Positions 35,792-45,363 of a stretch of DNA of 64,000 nucleotides are shown here, one piece after another. A model generated the notes under the pieces. The model ran no database searches, had not been told where the DNA came from, and worked only from the letters and a program-made list of their open reading frames with translations. The position numbers and the translations under genes are program-made. Position 1 is the first letter of the stretch, and each line of letters begins with the position of its first letter. Origin of the DNA: Paraburkholderia tropica (GTDB lineage Bacteria > Pseudomonadota > Gammaproteobacteria > Burkholderiales > Burkholderiaceae); assembly GCF_900109265.1 (NCBI RefSeq), contig NZ_FNZM01000010.1, positions 124,001 to 188,000 on the forward strand. The letters are read 5' to 3'.

Positions 35792-36943
35792 ATGTCGACC
35801 TGGTTACTTCCCGAGAATATCGCCGACGTGCTGCCGTCCGAGGCGCGCAAGATCGAAGAACTGCGCCGCCGCCTGCTGGACCGCTTCCGCGCCTATGGCT
35901 ACGAAATGGTCATGCCGCCGCTGCTCGAGTACCTCGAGTCGCTGCTGGTGGGCAGCGGGCGCGATCTGAACCTGCGCACCTTCAAGCTCGTCGATCAACT
36001 CTCGGGCCGCACGCTCGGGCTGCGCGCCGACATGACGCCGCAGGTCGCGCGCATCGACGCGCATCTGCTGAACCGTCAAGGCGTGACGCGCCTGTGCTAC
36101 GCGGGCAACGTGCTGCATACGCTGCCGCGCGGTCTGCACGCCACGCGCGAGCAGATCCAGATCGGGGCGGAAATCTATGGCCACGCCGGCCTCGAAGCCG
36201 ACCTCGAAATCCAGCAGCTGATGCTCGACGCGCTGCGTCTCGCGGGCCTCACGCAGGTGCGCCTCGATCTGTCGCACGCGGGCGTGCTCGCGGCGATCTT
36301 CGAAGCCGATCCGGCGGCTGCCGCGCTCGGCGACGCATTGTATGAAGCGCTCGCCGGAAAGGACGTGCCGCGCCTGGCAGAACTCACTGCGAAGCTCGCG
36401 CCGGTCACGCGCGACGCGCTGCGCGCGCTGCCGACGCTGTACGGCGACGCGAGCGTGATCGACGAAGCCCGCAAGCGTCTGCCGGCGCTGCCCGGCATCG
36501 CGCGCGCGCTCGACGACCTGGCGTTCCTCGTCGGCGAAATCGAAGGCGCGGAACTGGCGCTCGATCTCGCCGATCTGGGCGGCTACGCGTATCACAGCGG
36601 CGTGATGTTCTCGGCTTACGTGGACGGCGTGCCGAACGCCGTCGCGCGCGGCGGCCGTTACGACAAGGTGGGCGAGGCCTACGGCCGCGCGCGCGCGGCA
36701 ACCGGTTTCTCGCTCGATCTGCGCGAAGTGGCGCGTATTTCGCCGGTCGAAGCGCGCAGCAGCGCGATTCTCGCGCCGTGGAAGCACGACGAGGCGCTGC
36801 GTGCGGCCGTTGCGGCCCTGCGCGATTCGGGTGAAGTCGTCATCCAGGCGCTGCCGGGTCACGATCACGACATGGACGAGTTTGCCTGCGACCGCACGCT
36901 GGTCGAGCGCAATGGCGTCTGGGTCGTCGAAGCGCGCGCTTAA
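35792..36943 (+). CDS. hisZ: ATP phosphoribosyltransferase regulatory subunit HisZ
   Basis: A histidyl-tRNA synthetase paralogue that activates the short form of HisG in histidine biosynthesis. It has 383 residues. It retains the class II fold (WLLPENIADVLPSEARKIEELRR, LRADMTPQVARIDAH, ARGGRYDKVGEAYG) but lacks the anticodon-binding domain and the HisS catalytic segments. The true HisS is at 26147. HisZ next to purA and hflC is the usual beta-proteobacterial arrangement. Confidence 0.94.
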   Translation: MSTWLLPENIADVLPSEARKIEELRRRLLDRFRAYGYEMVMPPLLEYLESLLVGSGRDLNLRTFKLVDQLSGRTLGLRADMTPQVARIDAHLLNRQGVTRLCYAGNVLHTLPRGLHATREQIQIGAEIYGHAGLEADLEIQQLMLDALRLAGLTQVRLDLSHAGVLAAIFEADPAAAALGDALYEALAGKDVPRLAELTAKLAPVTRDALRALPTLYGDASVIDEARKRLPALPGIARALDDLAFLVGEIEGAELALDLADLGGYAYHSGVMFSAYVDGVPNAVARGGRYDKVGEAYGRARAATGFSLDLREVARISPVEARSSAILAPWKHDEALRAAVAALRDSGEVVIQALPGHDHDMDEFACDRTLVERNGVWVVEARA

Positions 36944-36950
36944 ACGACCG

Positions 36951-36977
36951 CAAAGCCGTCACAAAGCAGCCACAAAG
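36951..36977 (+). repeat. Three CAAAGC repeats at helical spacing
   Basis: CAAAGC occurs at 36951-36956, 36962-36967 and 36972-36977, start-to-start 11 and 10 bp, just after the hisZ stop and about 120 bases before the purA -10 box. This spacing is about one DNA turn, as in tandem regulator sites. Confidence 0.4.
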
Positions 36978-36992
36978 CGGACATAGTGCGAC

Positions 36993-37012
36993 GCCCGGCA
37001 TACTTGCCGGGC
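36993..37012. repeat. 8-bp perfect hairpin after hisZ
   Basis: GCCCGGCA (36993-37000) and TGCCGGGC (37005-37012) enclose the loop TACT. No T run follows, so it is not a standard terminator. Confidence 0.5.
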
Positions 37013-37099
37013 AGGGCGTCTCGCTGCGCAGGCTGTTGAGCGCAAAAGGAAATTCCTGGAAATTCGGGAAAAAAAGGCGGTCTTGTCGCCGAACCCAGG

Positions 37100-37105
37100 T
37101 AGAAT
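37100..37105 (+). promoter_or_regulatory. -10 box for purA
   Basis: TAGAAT lies 27 bases before the purA ATG, in a GGTAGAATACG context. No good -35. Confidence 0.45.
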
Positions 37106-37132
37106 ACGTTTTTAACCAGCTAACGAAACACC

Positions 37133-38479
<1,347 letters not shown>

Positions 38480-38502
38480 GTAGCAAGAAGGTAGAAGCAA
38501 AG

Positions 38503-39078
38503 ATGATTCAAATGATGGACCCGCGCAACGACGACAAGAACCTGTGGGTCGGCTGGGACGAATACCACCGGCTGATCGAAATGCTCGCGCTTCAGGTGCA
38601 CGAGTCGCGCTGGAAATTCGATCAGATCCTGTGTCTCGCGCGCGGCGGCCTGCGCGTGGGCGACCAGCTCTCGCGCATCTATGATCTGCCGCTGGCGATT
38701 CTTGCGACCAGCTCGTACCGCGAAGCGGCTGGCACGGAGCAGGGCGATCTCGACATCGCGCAGTACATCACGATGACGCGCGGTCACCTCGAAGGCAACG
38801 TGCTGCTCGTCGACGATCTCGTCGATTCGGGCGTCACGCTCGCGCGCGTGCAGGATCACCTGAAAGAGCGTTACCCGGCCGTGACCGGCGTGCGCTCGGC
38901 CGTGCTCTGGTACAAGGGCTGCTCGAAGGTGAAGCCGGACTATTTCGTCCAGCATCTGCCGACGAACCCCTGGATTCATCAGCCGTTCGAGGAGTGGGAC
39001 ACGGTGCGTCCGCATAATCTCGGCGCGTGGATCAAGCGCGGTCTGCAACAAGCCCAGCAGCAGAATTCGCAGGGTTGA
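38503..39078 (+). CDS. Phosphoribosyltransferase (purine type)
   Basis: A 191-residue cytosolic protein of the PRTase fold. The PRPP-binding loop is NVLLVDDLVDSGVTLARVQ near 103-121, and LCLARGGLRVGDQLS is the upstream loop. WYKGCSKVKPDYFVQHLPTNPWIHQPFEEWD resembles xanthine/hypoxanthine phosphoribosyltransferases. The nucleobase specificity is not certain. It sits 23 bp after purA. The ATG at 38503 and two later in-frame ATGs (38512, 38515) are all possible. Confidence 0.88.
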   Translation: MIQMMDPRNDDKNLWVGWDEYHRLIEMLALQVHESRWKFDQILCLARGGLRVGDQLSRIYDLPLAILATSSYREAAGTEQGDLDIAQYITMTRGHLEGNVLLVDDLVDSGVTLARVQDHLKERYPAVTGVRSAVLWYKGCSKVKPDYFVQHLPTNPWIHQPFEEWDTVRPHNLGAWIKRGLQQAQQQNSQG

Positions 39079-39134
39079 AGCACGCTGGCGTGCCGCCGCA
39101 GCCTTCGGGCGGGTGCGGTGCGGCCAGACCATCA

Positions 39135-39163
39135 ACGGAGCCTTTCGAGGCTCCGTTTTTTTT
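39135..39163 (+). terminator. Rho-independent terminator
   Basis: An 8-bp stem ACGGAGCC / GGCTCCGT with a 6-base loop is followed by eight T. It ends the hisZ-purA-phosphoribosyltransferase transcript. The rest of the 305-bp gap (39079-39383) shows only the kup -10 box. Confidence 0.9.
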
Positions 39164-39337
39164 GCTGCCGAGGCGCGCGTCGGTGCGTTTCGGCGGGTTT
39201 CGGCGCGTTTTTACGCGCAAGGTCGCCGGTCGGGGCACAGACGGCTGACCGCGGCAAAGCGCCAATGCTAAACTGCGCGGGGACAAGAGTACGTCGCGGG
39301 GTCACAACGGCCACTCGGGTTCCGCCCGTAGCCGGTT

Positions 39338-39343
39338 TAGAAT
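39338..39343 (+). promoter_or_regulatory. -10 box for kup
   Basis: TAGAAT lies 40 bases before the kup ATG. No clear -35. Confidence 0.45.
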
Positions 39344-39383
39344 AGCGCTCGAATTTTTCCGCCTCAAACGGATCTCTGCGTAT

Positions 39384-41270
39384 ATGACAACTAGCACGCA
39401 CGTGGCAAAACAGCCGCTACCTTCCCTGGCCGTAGCGGCCATCGGCGTGGTGTTCGGCGATATCGGCACGAGCCCGCTGTACTCCCTGAAAGAGGCGTTC
39501 AGCCCTTCTCACGGCATTCCGCTTACCAATACGTCCATCCTTGGCGTCATCTCGCTGCTGTTCTGGGCGATCATGATCGTCGTCAGCGTCAAATACGTGC
39601 TCATCGTGATGCGCGCCGACAACAACGGCGAAGGCGGTGTACTCGCGCTCATGGCGCTCGCGCTGCGCTCGCTCGACCGCAAGAGCCGCTCGGTCGTGGT
39701 GCTCACCGCGCTGGGCATCTTCGGCGCCTGCATGTTCTACGGCGATGCGGTGATCACGCCGGCCATCTCGGTGATGTCGGCCGTCGAAGGTCTGGAGATC
39801 GCCGCGCCCAAGCTCACGCATCTCGTGCTGCCGCTCACGATGGTGATCCTGATCGCGCTGTTCTGGATCCAGCGTCACGGCACCGCGCTCGTCGGCCGCC
39901 TGTTCGGGCCGATCATGGTGATCTGGTTCATCACCATCGCCGTGCTCGGCGTCTCGCGCATCGTGCAGCAGCCGGGCGTGATCGCAGCGCTCAATCCGTA
40001 CTACGCCTTCTCGTTCATGAGCGCGCATCTGCTGCAGGCCTACGTGGTGCTCGGCTCGGTCGTGCTGGTGCTGACCGGCGCGGAGGCGCTCTACGCCGAC
40101 ATGGGGCACTTCGGCGCGAAGCCCATCCGCTGCGCGTGGTACGGGCTCGTGATGCCCTCGCTGGTCCTCAACTACTTCGGTCAGGGCGCGCTGCTGATGC
40201 AGGACCATCGCGCGATCGAAAATCCGTTCTTCCTGCTCGCGCCGGACTGGGCGCTCCTGCCGCTCGTCGTGCTCTCGACGGTCGCCACGGTGATCGCGTC
40301 GCAAGCCGTCATTTCGGGCGCGTACTCGCTGACTAGCCAGGCGATCCTGCTCGGCTACGTGCCCCGCATGAAGGTGCTGCACACGTCCGATCTCGCCATC
40401 GGCCAGATTTACGTGCCGGTCGTGAACTGGATGCTGCTGTTCATCATTCTGTGCATCGTGGTCGGCTTCAAGAGCTCGGATAACCTGGCGGCGGCGTACG
40501 GTATCGCCGTGACCGCGACCATGGTGATGACCACGATCCTCGTGAGCGTCGTCATGACGAAGCTGTGGAAGTGGAACAAGTGGCTGGTCGGGCTCATCAT
40601 CGCGGGCCTGCTGATCATCGACCTCGGCTTTTTCGGCGCGAATCTGCTCAAGGTCGAGGAAGGCGGCTGGCTGCCGCTCGGTATCGGCGCGCTGCTGTTC
40701 TTCCTGCTGATGACGTGGTTCAAAGGCCGCATGATCGTGAAGGAACGCACGGCTGCCGACGGCATTCCGCTGATGCCCTTCCTGCAAGGTCTGCTCGCGC
40801 ATCCGCCGCACCGCGTGTCGGGCACCGCCATCTATCTCACGGGCAGCGACACGCTCGTGCCGGTGAGCCTGCTGCACAACCTCAAGCACAACAAGGTGCT
40901 GCACGAGCGCACGATTTTTCTCACGTTCAAGATTCGCGATATTCCGTACGTGTCGAACGCGGAGCGCGTGAGCGTGAAGGATATCGGCGGCGGTCTCTAT
41001 CTCGTGAAGGCCGATTACGGCTTCAACGAAACGCCGGACGTGAAGGCGGTGCTCGAGGAGATCGGCCGCATCGAAGGCATGTCGTTCGAGATGATGGACA
41101 CGTCGTTCTTCCTCGCGCGCGAAACGGTGGTGCCGACGCAATTGCCGGGCATGTCGATCTTCCGCGAGCGCGTGTTCGCGTGGATGCACCAGAACGCCGC
41201 CAAGCCGACCGACTTCTTCAGCATTCCCGCGAATCGCGTGGTCGAGCTGGGGACGAAGATCGAGATCTGA
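39384..41270 (+). CDS. kup: Low-affinity potassium transporter Kup
   Basis: A proton-coupled potassium uptake permease of the inner membrane, 628 residues with about 12 transmembrane helices and a C-terminal cytosolic domain from about 470. The family signature is VVFGDIGTSPLYSLKEAF near 22-40. MFYGDAVITPAISVMSAVEGLE and FVP-like loops follow. A bidirectional terminator follows at 41289. Confidence 0.96.
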   Translation: MTTSTHVAKQPLPSLAVAAIGVVFGDIGTSPLYSLKEAFSPSHGIPLTNTSILGVISLLFWAIMIVVSVKYVLIVMRADNNGEGGVLALMALALRSLDRKSRSVVVLTALGIFGACMFYGDAVITPAISVMSAVEGLEIAAPKLTHLVLPLTMVILIALFWIQRHGTALVGRLFGPIMVIWFITIAVLGVSRIVQQPGVIAALNPYYAFSFMSAHLLQAYVVLGSVVLVLTGAEALYADMGHFGAKPIRCAWYGLVMPSLVLNYFGQGALLMQDHRAIENPFFLLAPDWALLPLVVLSTVATVIASQAVISGAYSLTSQAILLGYVPRMKVLHTSDLAIGQIYVPVVNWMLLFIILCIVVGFKSSDNLAAAYGIAVTATMVMTTILVSVVMTKLWKWNKWLVGLIIAGLLIIDLGFFGANLLKVEEGGWLPLGIGALLFFLLMTWFKGRMIVKERTAADGIPLMPFLQGLLAHPPHRVSGTAIYLTGSDTLVPVSLLHNLKHNKVLHERTIFLTFKIRDIPYVSNAERVSVKDIGGGLYLVKADYGFNETPDVKAVLEEIGRIEGMSFEMMDTSFFLARETVVPTQLPGMSIFRERVFAWMHQNAAKPTDFFSIPANRVVELGTKIEI

Positions 41271-41288
41271 TCGTCTGCTCGATGACGC

Positions 41289-41316
41289 AAAAAAGCCGCC
41301 CGCGGGCGGCTTTTTT
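41289..41316. terminator. Bidirectional rho-independent terminator
   Basis: The stem AAAAAAGCCGCCC / GGGCGGCTTTTTT with a 2-base loop carries T runs on both strands, between the convergent kup (+) and tex (-). Confidence 0.92.
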
Positions 41317-41417
41317 ATTGCGCGATTTTCGCGCGGCTCAGCGCTTCATGGACTTCAAGCGCTTCAGGCACGGCGCGGGCTTGCATTTCGCGCGCCCCGC
41401 GCCGCGTGTGGCCGATC

Positions 41418-43763
41418 TCAGCGCTTGAGCTTCGCGAACGCCGCCGCCATCGCGTTCACCGGCTCTTCGCCGCGCGAACGTTGACCACCGCGATTGGCGT
41501 TGCCGCCGCGATCATTGCGATCACGGCCGCCGCCATTCGCCGCGCCGCCACCGGCGCGCTGCGCCGCGCTCGCGGGATCGTCGTCCATACGCATCGTGAG
41601 CGCGATGCGCTGACGCTTCACGTCGACGTCGAGCACCTTCACCTTCACGACCTGACCGGCCTTCACGACTTCGTGCGGGTCCTTGATGAACTTCGTCGAC
41701 ATCGCCGAGACGTGCACGAGACCGTCCTGATGCACGCCGATGTCGATGAACGCGCCGAACGCCGCCACGTTGGTCACGACGCCTTCGAGCACCATGCCCG
41801 GCACGAGATCGGAGACTTTCTCGACGCCGTCGCGGAACGTGGCCGTCTTGAATTCGGGACGCGGATCGCGACCCGGCTTTTCGAGTTCGGAGAGGATGTC
41901 GCGCACGGTCGGCAAACCAAAACGCTCATCGACGAATTCGGCGGGCGAGAGACCCGAGAGCGCCTCGCGGCTACCGAGCACATCGCCGATCGTGCGCTTG
42001 ATCTTCGCGAGCATGCGCTCGACGACCGGATACGCTTCCGGGTGCACCGACGAGCGATCGAGCGGATTCTCGCCGCTGTTGATGCGCAGGAAGCCCGCGG
42101 CCTGCTCGAAGGTCTTGTCGCCGAGGCGCGGCACCTTCTTCAGATGTTCGCGTGACGGGAACGGACCGTTCGCATCGCGGTAATCGACGATATTGCGCGC
42201 AAGCGTCGAGTTCAGGCCCGACACGCGGGCGAGCAGCGCGACCGAAGCCGTATTCGCGTCCACGCCCACGGCGTTCACGCAGTCCTCGACTACGGCGTCG
42301 AGCGAACGCGCGAGTTCGCGCTGGTTCACGTCGTGCTGATACTGGCCGACGCCGATCGCCTTCGGCTCGATCTTCACGAGTTCGGCGAGCGGGTCTTGCA
42401 GACGACGCGCGATCGATACGGCGCCGCGCAGCGAGACGTCCAGTTCCGGGAATTCCTTCGCCGCCAGTTCGGACGCCGAATAAACCGACGCGCCGGCTTC
42501 CGACACGACGATCTTCTGCAGCTTCAACTCGGGATGCTTCGCGATCAGTTCGCTCGCGAGCTTGTCGGTCTCGCGCGAAGCGGTGCCGTTGCCGATGCTG
42601 ACGAGTTCGGCCTGCGTCTGCGCGGCGATGCGCGCGAGCTTCGCGAGCGAGCCGTCCCAGTCGCGGCGCGGCTCGTGCGGGTAGATCGTGTCGGTCGCGA
42701 GCAGCTTGCCGGTGCGATCGACCACGGCCACCTTGACGCCCGTGCGCAGACCCGGATCGAGGCCGATCACGGCCTTCGGGCCGGCCGGCGCGGCCAGCAG
42801 CAGATCCTTGAGGTTGCGCGCGAACACGCGGATCGCCTCGGTCTCGGCCAGTTCGCGCAGGTTCGTCAGCAGTTCGTTTTCGAGGTGCGGCTGCACCTTC
42901 ACGCGCCAGCACCAGCGGCACACGTCGGAGAGCCACTTGTCGGCGGGGCGGCCCAGATTCGAAATGTTGAAGTGGCGCGCGATATGACCTTCGCCCGGAT
43001 GCGGCGTCTGCGTGTCGAGCTCGCCGCCGAGGCCCAGCTTGACCATCAGCACGCCCGCGTTACGGCCGCGGAACAGCGCGAGCGCGCGGTGCGACGGCAC
43101 GGTCTTGATGGTCTCGGAGTAGTCGTAGTAGTCGCGGAACTTCTCGCCTTCCTCTTTCTCCTTGCCTTCGATCACGGTCGACGTCACCACGCCCTGGTTT
43201 TGCAGCCAGTCGCGCAGCTTGCCGAGCAGTTCGGCCGTTTCGCCGAATTGTTCGGAGAGGATGTCGCGCGCGCCGTCGAGCGCGGCCTTCACGTCGGCGA
43301 CGCCTTTCTCCGCGTCCACGTATTGCGCGGCTTCCGTCTGCGGATCGAGCAGCGGATTGGCGAGCAGTGCGTCGGCGAGCGGCTGCAGACCGGCTTCGCG
43401 TGCGATCTGCGCGCGCGTGCGGCGCTTGGGCTTGTACGGCAGATAGAGGTCTTCGAGAACCTGCTTGCTGTCGGCGGTCTCGATGGCGGTGCGCAGTTCG
43501 TCGGTGAGCTTGCCTTGCTCTTCGATGCTCGCGAGGATCGCGGCACGGCGCTCTTCGAGTTCACGCAGATACAGCAGACGCTCTTCGAGCGTGCGCAACT
43601 GGGTATCGTCGAGATTGTCCGTGACTTCCTTGCGGTAGCGGGCGATGAACGGAACGGTCGCTCCTTCGTCGAGAAGCTGGACGGCGGCCGCCACCTGACG
43701 CGGTTGAACGTTCAATTCGGTGGCGATACGCTGGACGATCTTGAGTGCTACGGTTTCCGTCAT
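41418..43763 (-). CDS. tex: Tex family transcription accessory / RNA-binding protein
   Basis: A 781-residue cytosolic nucleic-acid-binding protein. The order is an N-terminal HTH region (TETVALKIVQRIATELNV), a YqgF-like RNase-H-fold domain (IGLDPGLRTGVKVAVVD near 330), helix-hairpin-helix units (NTASVALLARVSGLN) and a C-terminal S1 domain (GMVLEGVVTNVAAFGAFIDIGVHQDGLVH near 655). A Gly/Asn/Arg-rich tail (GGGAANGGGRDRNDRGG) follows, suited to RNA contact. The ATG at 43763 begins conserved sequence; the frame extends upstream without conservation. Confidence 0.96.
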   Translation of the reverse strand: MTETVALKIVQRIATELNVQPRQVAAAVQLLDEGATVPFIARYRKEVTDNLDDTQLRTLEERLLYLRELEERRAAILASIEEQGKLTDELRTAIETADSKQVLEDLYLPYKPKRRTRAQIAREAGLQPLADALLANPLLDPQTEAAQYVDAEKGVADVKAALDGARDILSEQFGETAELLGKLRDWLQNQGVVTSTVIEGKEKEEGEKFRDYYDYSETIKTVPSHRALALFRGRNAGVLMVKLGLGGELDTQTPHPGEGHIARHFNISNLGRPADKWLSDVCRWCWRVKVQPHLENELLTNLRELAETEAIRVFARNLKDLLLAAPAGPKAVIGLDPGLRTGVKVAVVDRTGKLLATDTIYPHEPRRDWDGSLAKLARIAAQTQAELVSIGNGTASRETDKLASELIAKHPELKLQKIVVSEAGASVYSASELAAKEFPELDVSLRGAVSIARRLQDPLAELVKIEPKAIGVGQYQHDVNQRELARSLDAVVEDCVNAVGVDANTASVALLARVSGLNSTLARNIVDYRDANGPFPSREHLKKVPRLGDKTFEQAAGFLRINSGENPLDRSSVHPEAYPVVERMLAKIKRTIGDVLGSREALSGLSPAEFVDERFGLPTVRDILSELEKPGRDPRPEFKTATFRDGVEKVSDLVPGMVLEGVVTNVAAFGAFIDIGVHQDGLVHVSAMSTKFIKDPHEVVKAGQVVKVKVLDVDVKRQRIALTMRMDDDPASAAQRAGGGAANGGGRDRNDRGGNANRGGQRSRGEEPVNAMAAAFAKLKR

Positions 43764-43909
43764 AGGGTCTGGATATTCCTGCGAGGATCGGTTTGCAGTC
43801 CGGTTTTCGGTCCGACGACCGGGCGGAGCGCACCCGCGAGGGAACGCCCGCTGGCCGGTGGAGCGGGGCATTTTGCCATAAATGGCGGAGCGCTCGAGTC
43901 GGGGGGTGT

Positions 43910-43915
43910 TAGAAT
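43910..43915 (+). promoter_or_regulatory. -10 box immediately before the 43923 gene
   Basis: TAGAAT ends 7 bases before the ATG, flanked by GGGGG and CCCCC. Transcription would start at or within a base or two of the ATG, so the mRNA may be leaderless. Confidence 0.4.
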
Positions 43916-43922
43916 TTCCCCC

Positions 43923-44972
43923 ATGTTCCGCTGCCCTCAGAAGACGTTGATCCCATTCCGTTTGTCACCTGTCCGGTCCGTCGCGCGCGAAGGCGCTGCA
44001 TGGCGGACCTCCGCCCGCGCGGCGGTTTGTGCCGTCGCGTTGCTGGCGATGGCGAACGTTCCGGCCCTCGCGCAAGACGAGGCCGCCCAGCAGGCGGTGT
44101 CGGGCGCTCCCGCGGCTAGCGGCGCGCAAATCGCGAGCCCGGTGGAAGTGGGCGGTCCGATCGGTTCGGGCGCGGCGGCTGCGGGCTTGCCGGCTTCGGC
44201 TGCGATCGCGGCGTCGGGTGCAACGAACGCCGATGTGCAGAACGATTTTGCCGCGCGTCAGAAGGTGCTCGACCGGCGCACGGCGGAGAACAACTATCGC
44301 TATGGCGTGGCGCAGCACGACTGCTACGACACGTTCTTCGTGAATCACTGTCTGGGCAAGGCGCGCGACGCGATGCGCGTGGTGCAGGCGGACATCCGCC
44401 AGAAACAGTTGCAGCTCGACGAAGAGCAGCGCGCCGACAACGCGCGCCGCCGCGACGAGCAGACCGCCCTGCAACGCGCGCGCGACGAGGCGGACGCACC
44501 GCAGCGCGCCGCGAATGAGGCGAAGAGCGCGCAGGCGTTCGAGGACAAGCAGCGTCAGCACGAGCTCGATCAGGCGCAGCGCCAGGCCGAAGCGCCGCAG
44601 CGCGCCGCGAACGAGCAGGCGTATCAGGACAAGCTGCGCCAGCACGCGCTGGATCAGGCGCAGCGTCAGGGCGAACAGGCCCAGTCGCAACGCGCGGCGA
44701 ACCAGGCTGCGTACGACAAGAAGCAATCGGATTTCCAGAAGCAGCTCGACCAGGCGCGCGCCGAAGGCCAGCAGAAGGCGCAGGAGCGCAACCAGAAGGC
44801 TGAACGCTTCCAGCAGAAGCAGGACGAAGCGGCGAAGCACAAGGCCGACGTCGAAGCGCGTCAGAAACAGGCGGCCGAGAAGGCGCAGCAGCAGGCGCAA
44901 CAGAAGCAGCAACAGGATCAAAAGCAGCAACAGCAGCAACAGCAACAAAAACAGCAATCGCAGGGCCAGTAG
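43923..44972 (+). CDS. Secreted Gln-rich coiled-coil protein of unknown function
   Basis: A 349-residue protein I do not recognise. A signal peptide is likely (hydrophobic about 33-48, cleavage near ANVPALA-Q, residue 50/51). The mature part has an Ala-rich region, then HDCYDTFFVNHCLGKARDAM with two cysteines at 134 and 143, probably an exported disulfide. A long charged coiled coil (about 145-320) contains two or three degenerate copies of a roughly 30-residue unit (APQRAANE..DK.RQH.LDQAQRQ). The end is Gln-rich. There is no Shine-Dalgarno; see the -10 box. It is most likely periplasmic. Confidence 0.8.
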   Translation: MFRCPQKTLIPFRLSPVRSVAREGAAWRTSARAAVCAVALLAMANVPALAQDEAAQQAVSGAPAASGAQIASPVEVGGPIGSGAAAAGLPASAAIAASGATNADVQNDFAARQKVLDRRTAENNYRYGVAQHDCYDTFFVNHCLGKARDAMRVVQADIRQKQLQLDEEQRADNARRRDEQTALQRARDEADAPQRAANEAKSAQAFEDKQRQHELDQAQRQAEAPQRAANEQAYQDKLRQHALDQAQRQGEQAQSQRAANQAAYDKKQSDFQKQLDQARAEGQQKAQERNQKAERFQQKQDEAAKHKADVEARQKQAAEKAQQQAQQKQQQDQKQQQQQQQQKQQSQGQ

Positions 44973-45054
44973 CACCACGCTTTTTCAGCCGGTCAGCAAC
45001 CTCAGGCGCGCGACCCTTCGCACGGCGCGCGCCGATCATGACGAGGAGGCGAGC

Positions 45055-45288
45055 ATGCGCGAGCATCGTGAAGTCAAAGGCGAGGTCCTTCGTGACCGCA
45101 TTCTGCAACTGGAATCGGAACACGGCGACCTCAATCGTCAGATCGAGAGGCTCTGCGAGACGTCGGACTTCGACGATCTCGAATTGCAGAAGCTGAAGAG
45201 GCGCAAGCTCAAGCTCAAGGACAACATCATCCTGCTGCAACTGCAGCTGGACCCCGATTCAACGAAGACCTCGAACGGGCACGCCTGA
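45055..45288 (+). CDS. DUF465 family small protein
   Basis: A 77-residue helical protein of DUF465 (YdcH-like). It has an HREVKGEVLRDRILQLESEHGDLNRQI helix, then ELQKLKRRKLKLKDNIILLQLQ near 45-66. The function is unknown. GAGGAGG lies just upstream of the ATG at 45055. It sits between the coiled-coil gene and the helicase gene on the same strand. Confidence 0.88.
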   Translation: MREHREVKGEVLRDRILQLESEHGDLNRQIERLCETSDFDDLELQKLKRRKLKLKDNIILLQLQLDPDSTKTSNGHA

Positions 45289-45363
45289 TTCCGGGTCCCG
45301 GCAGGCGCCGGGGCGCGGCCGCAGTCGGGCTGTGCCTCGAGGACCGAGCAGGAACCGCTTGCC

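Noticed and set aside
39417..41189. A 590-codon minus-strand frame opposite kup
   Set aside because: His/Arg/Glu-rich antisense shadow without any recognisable domain.
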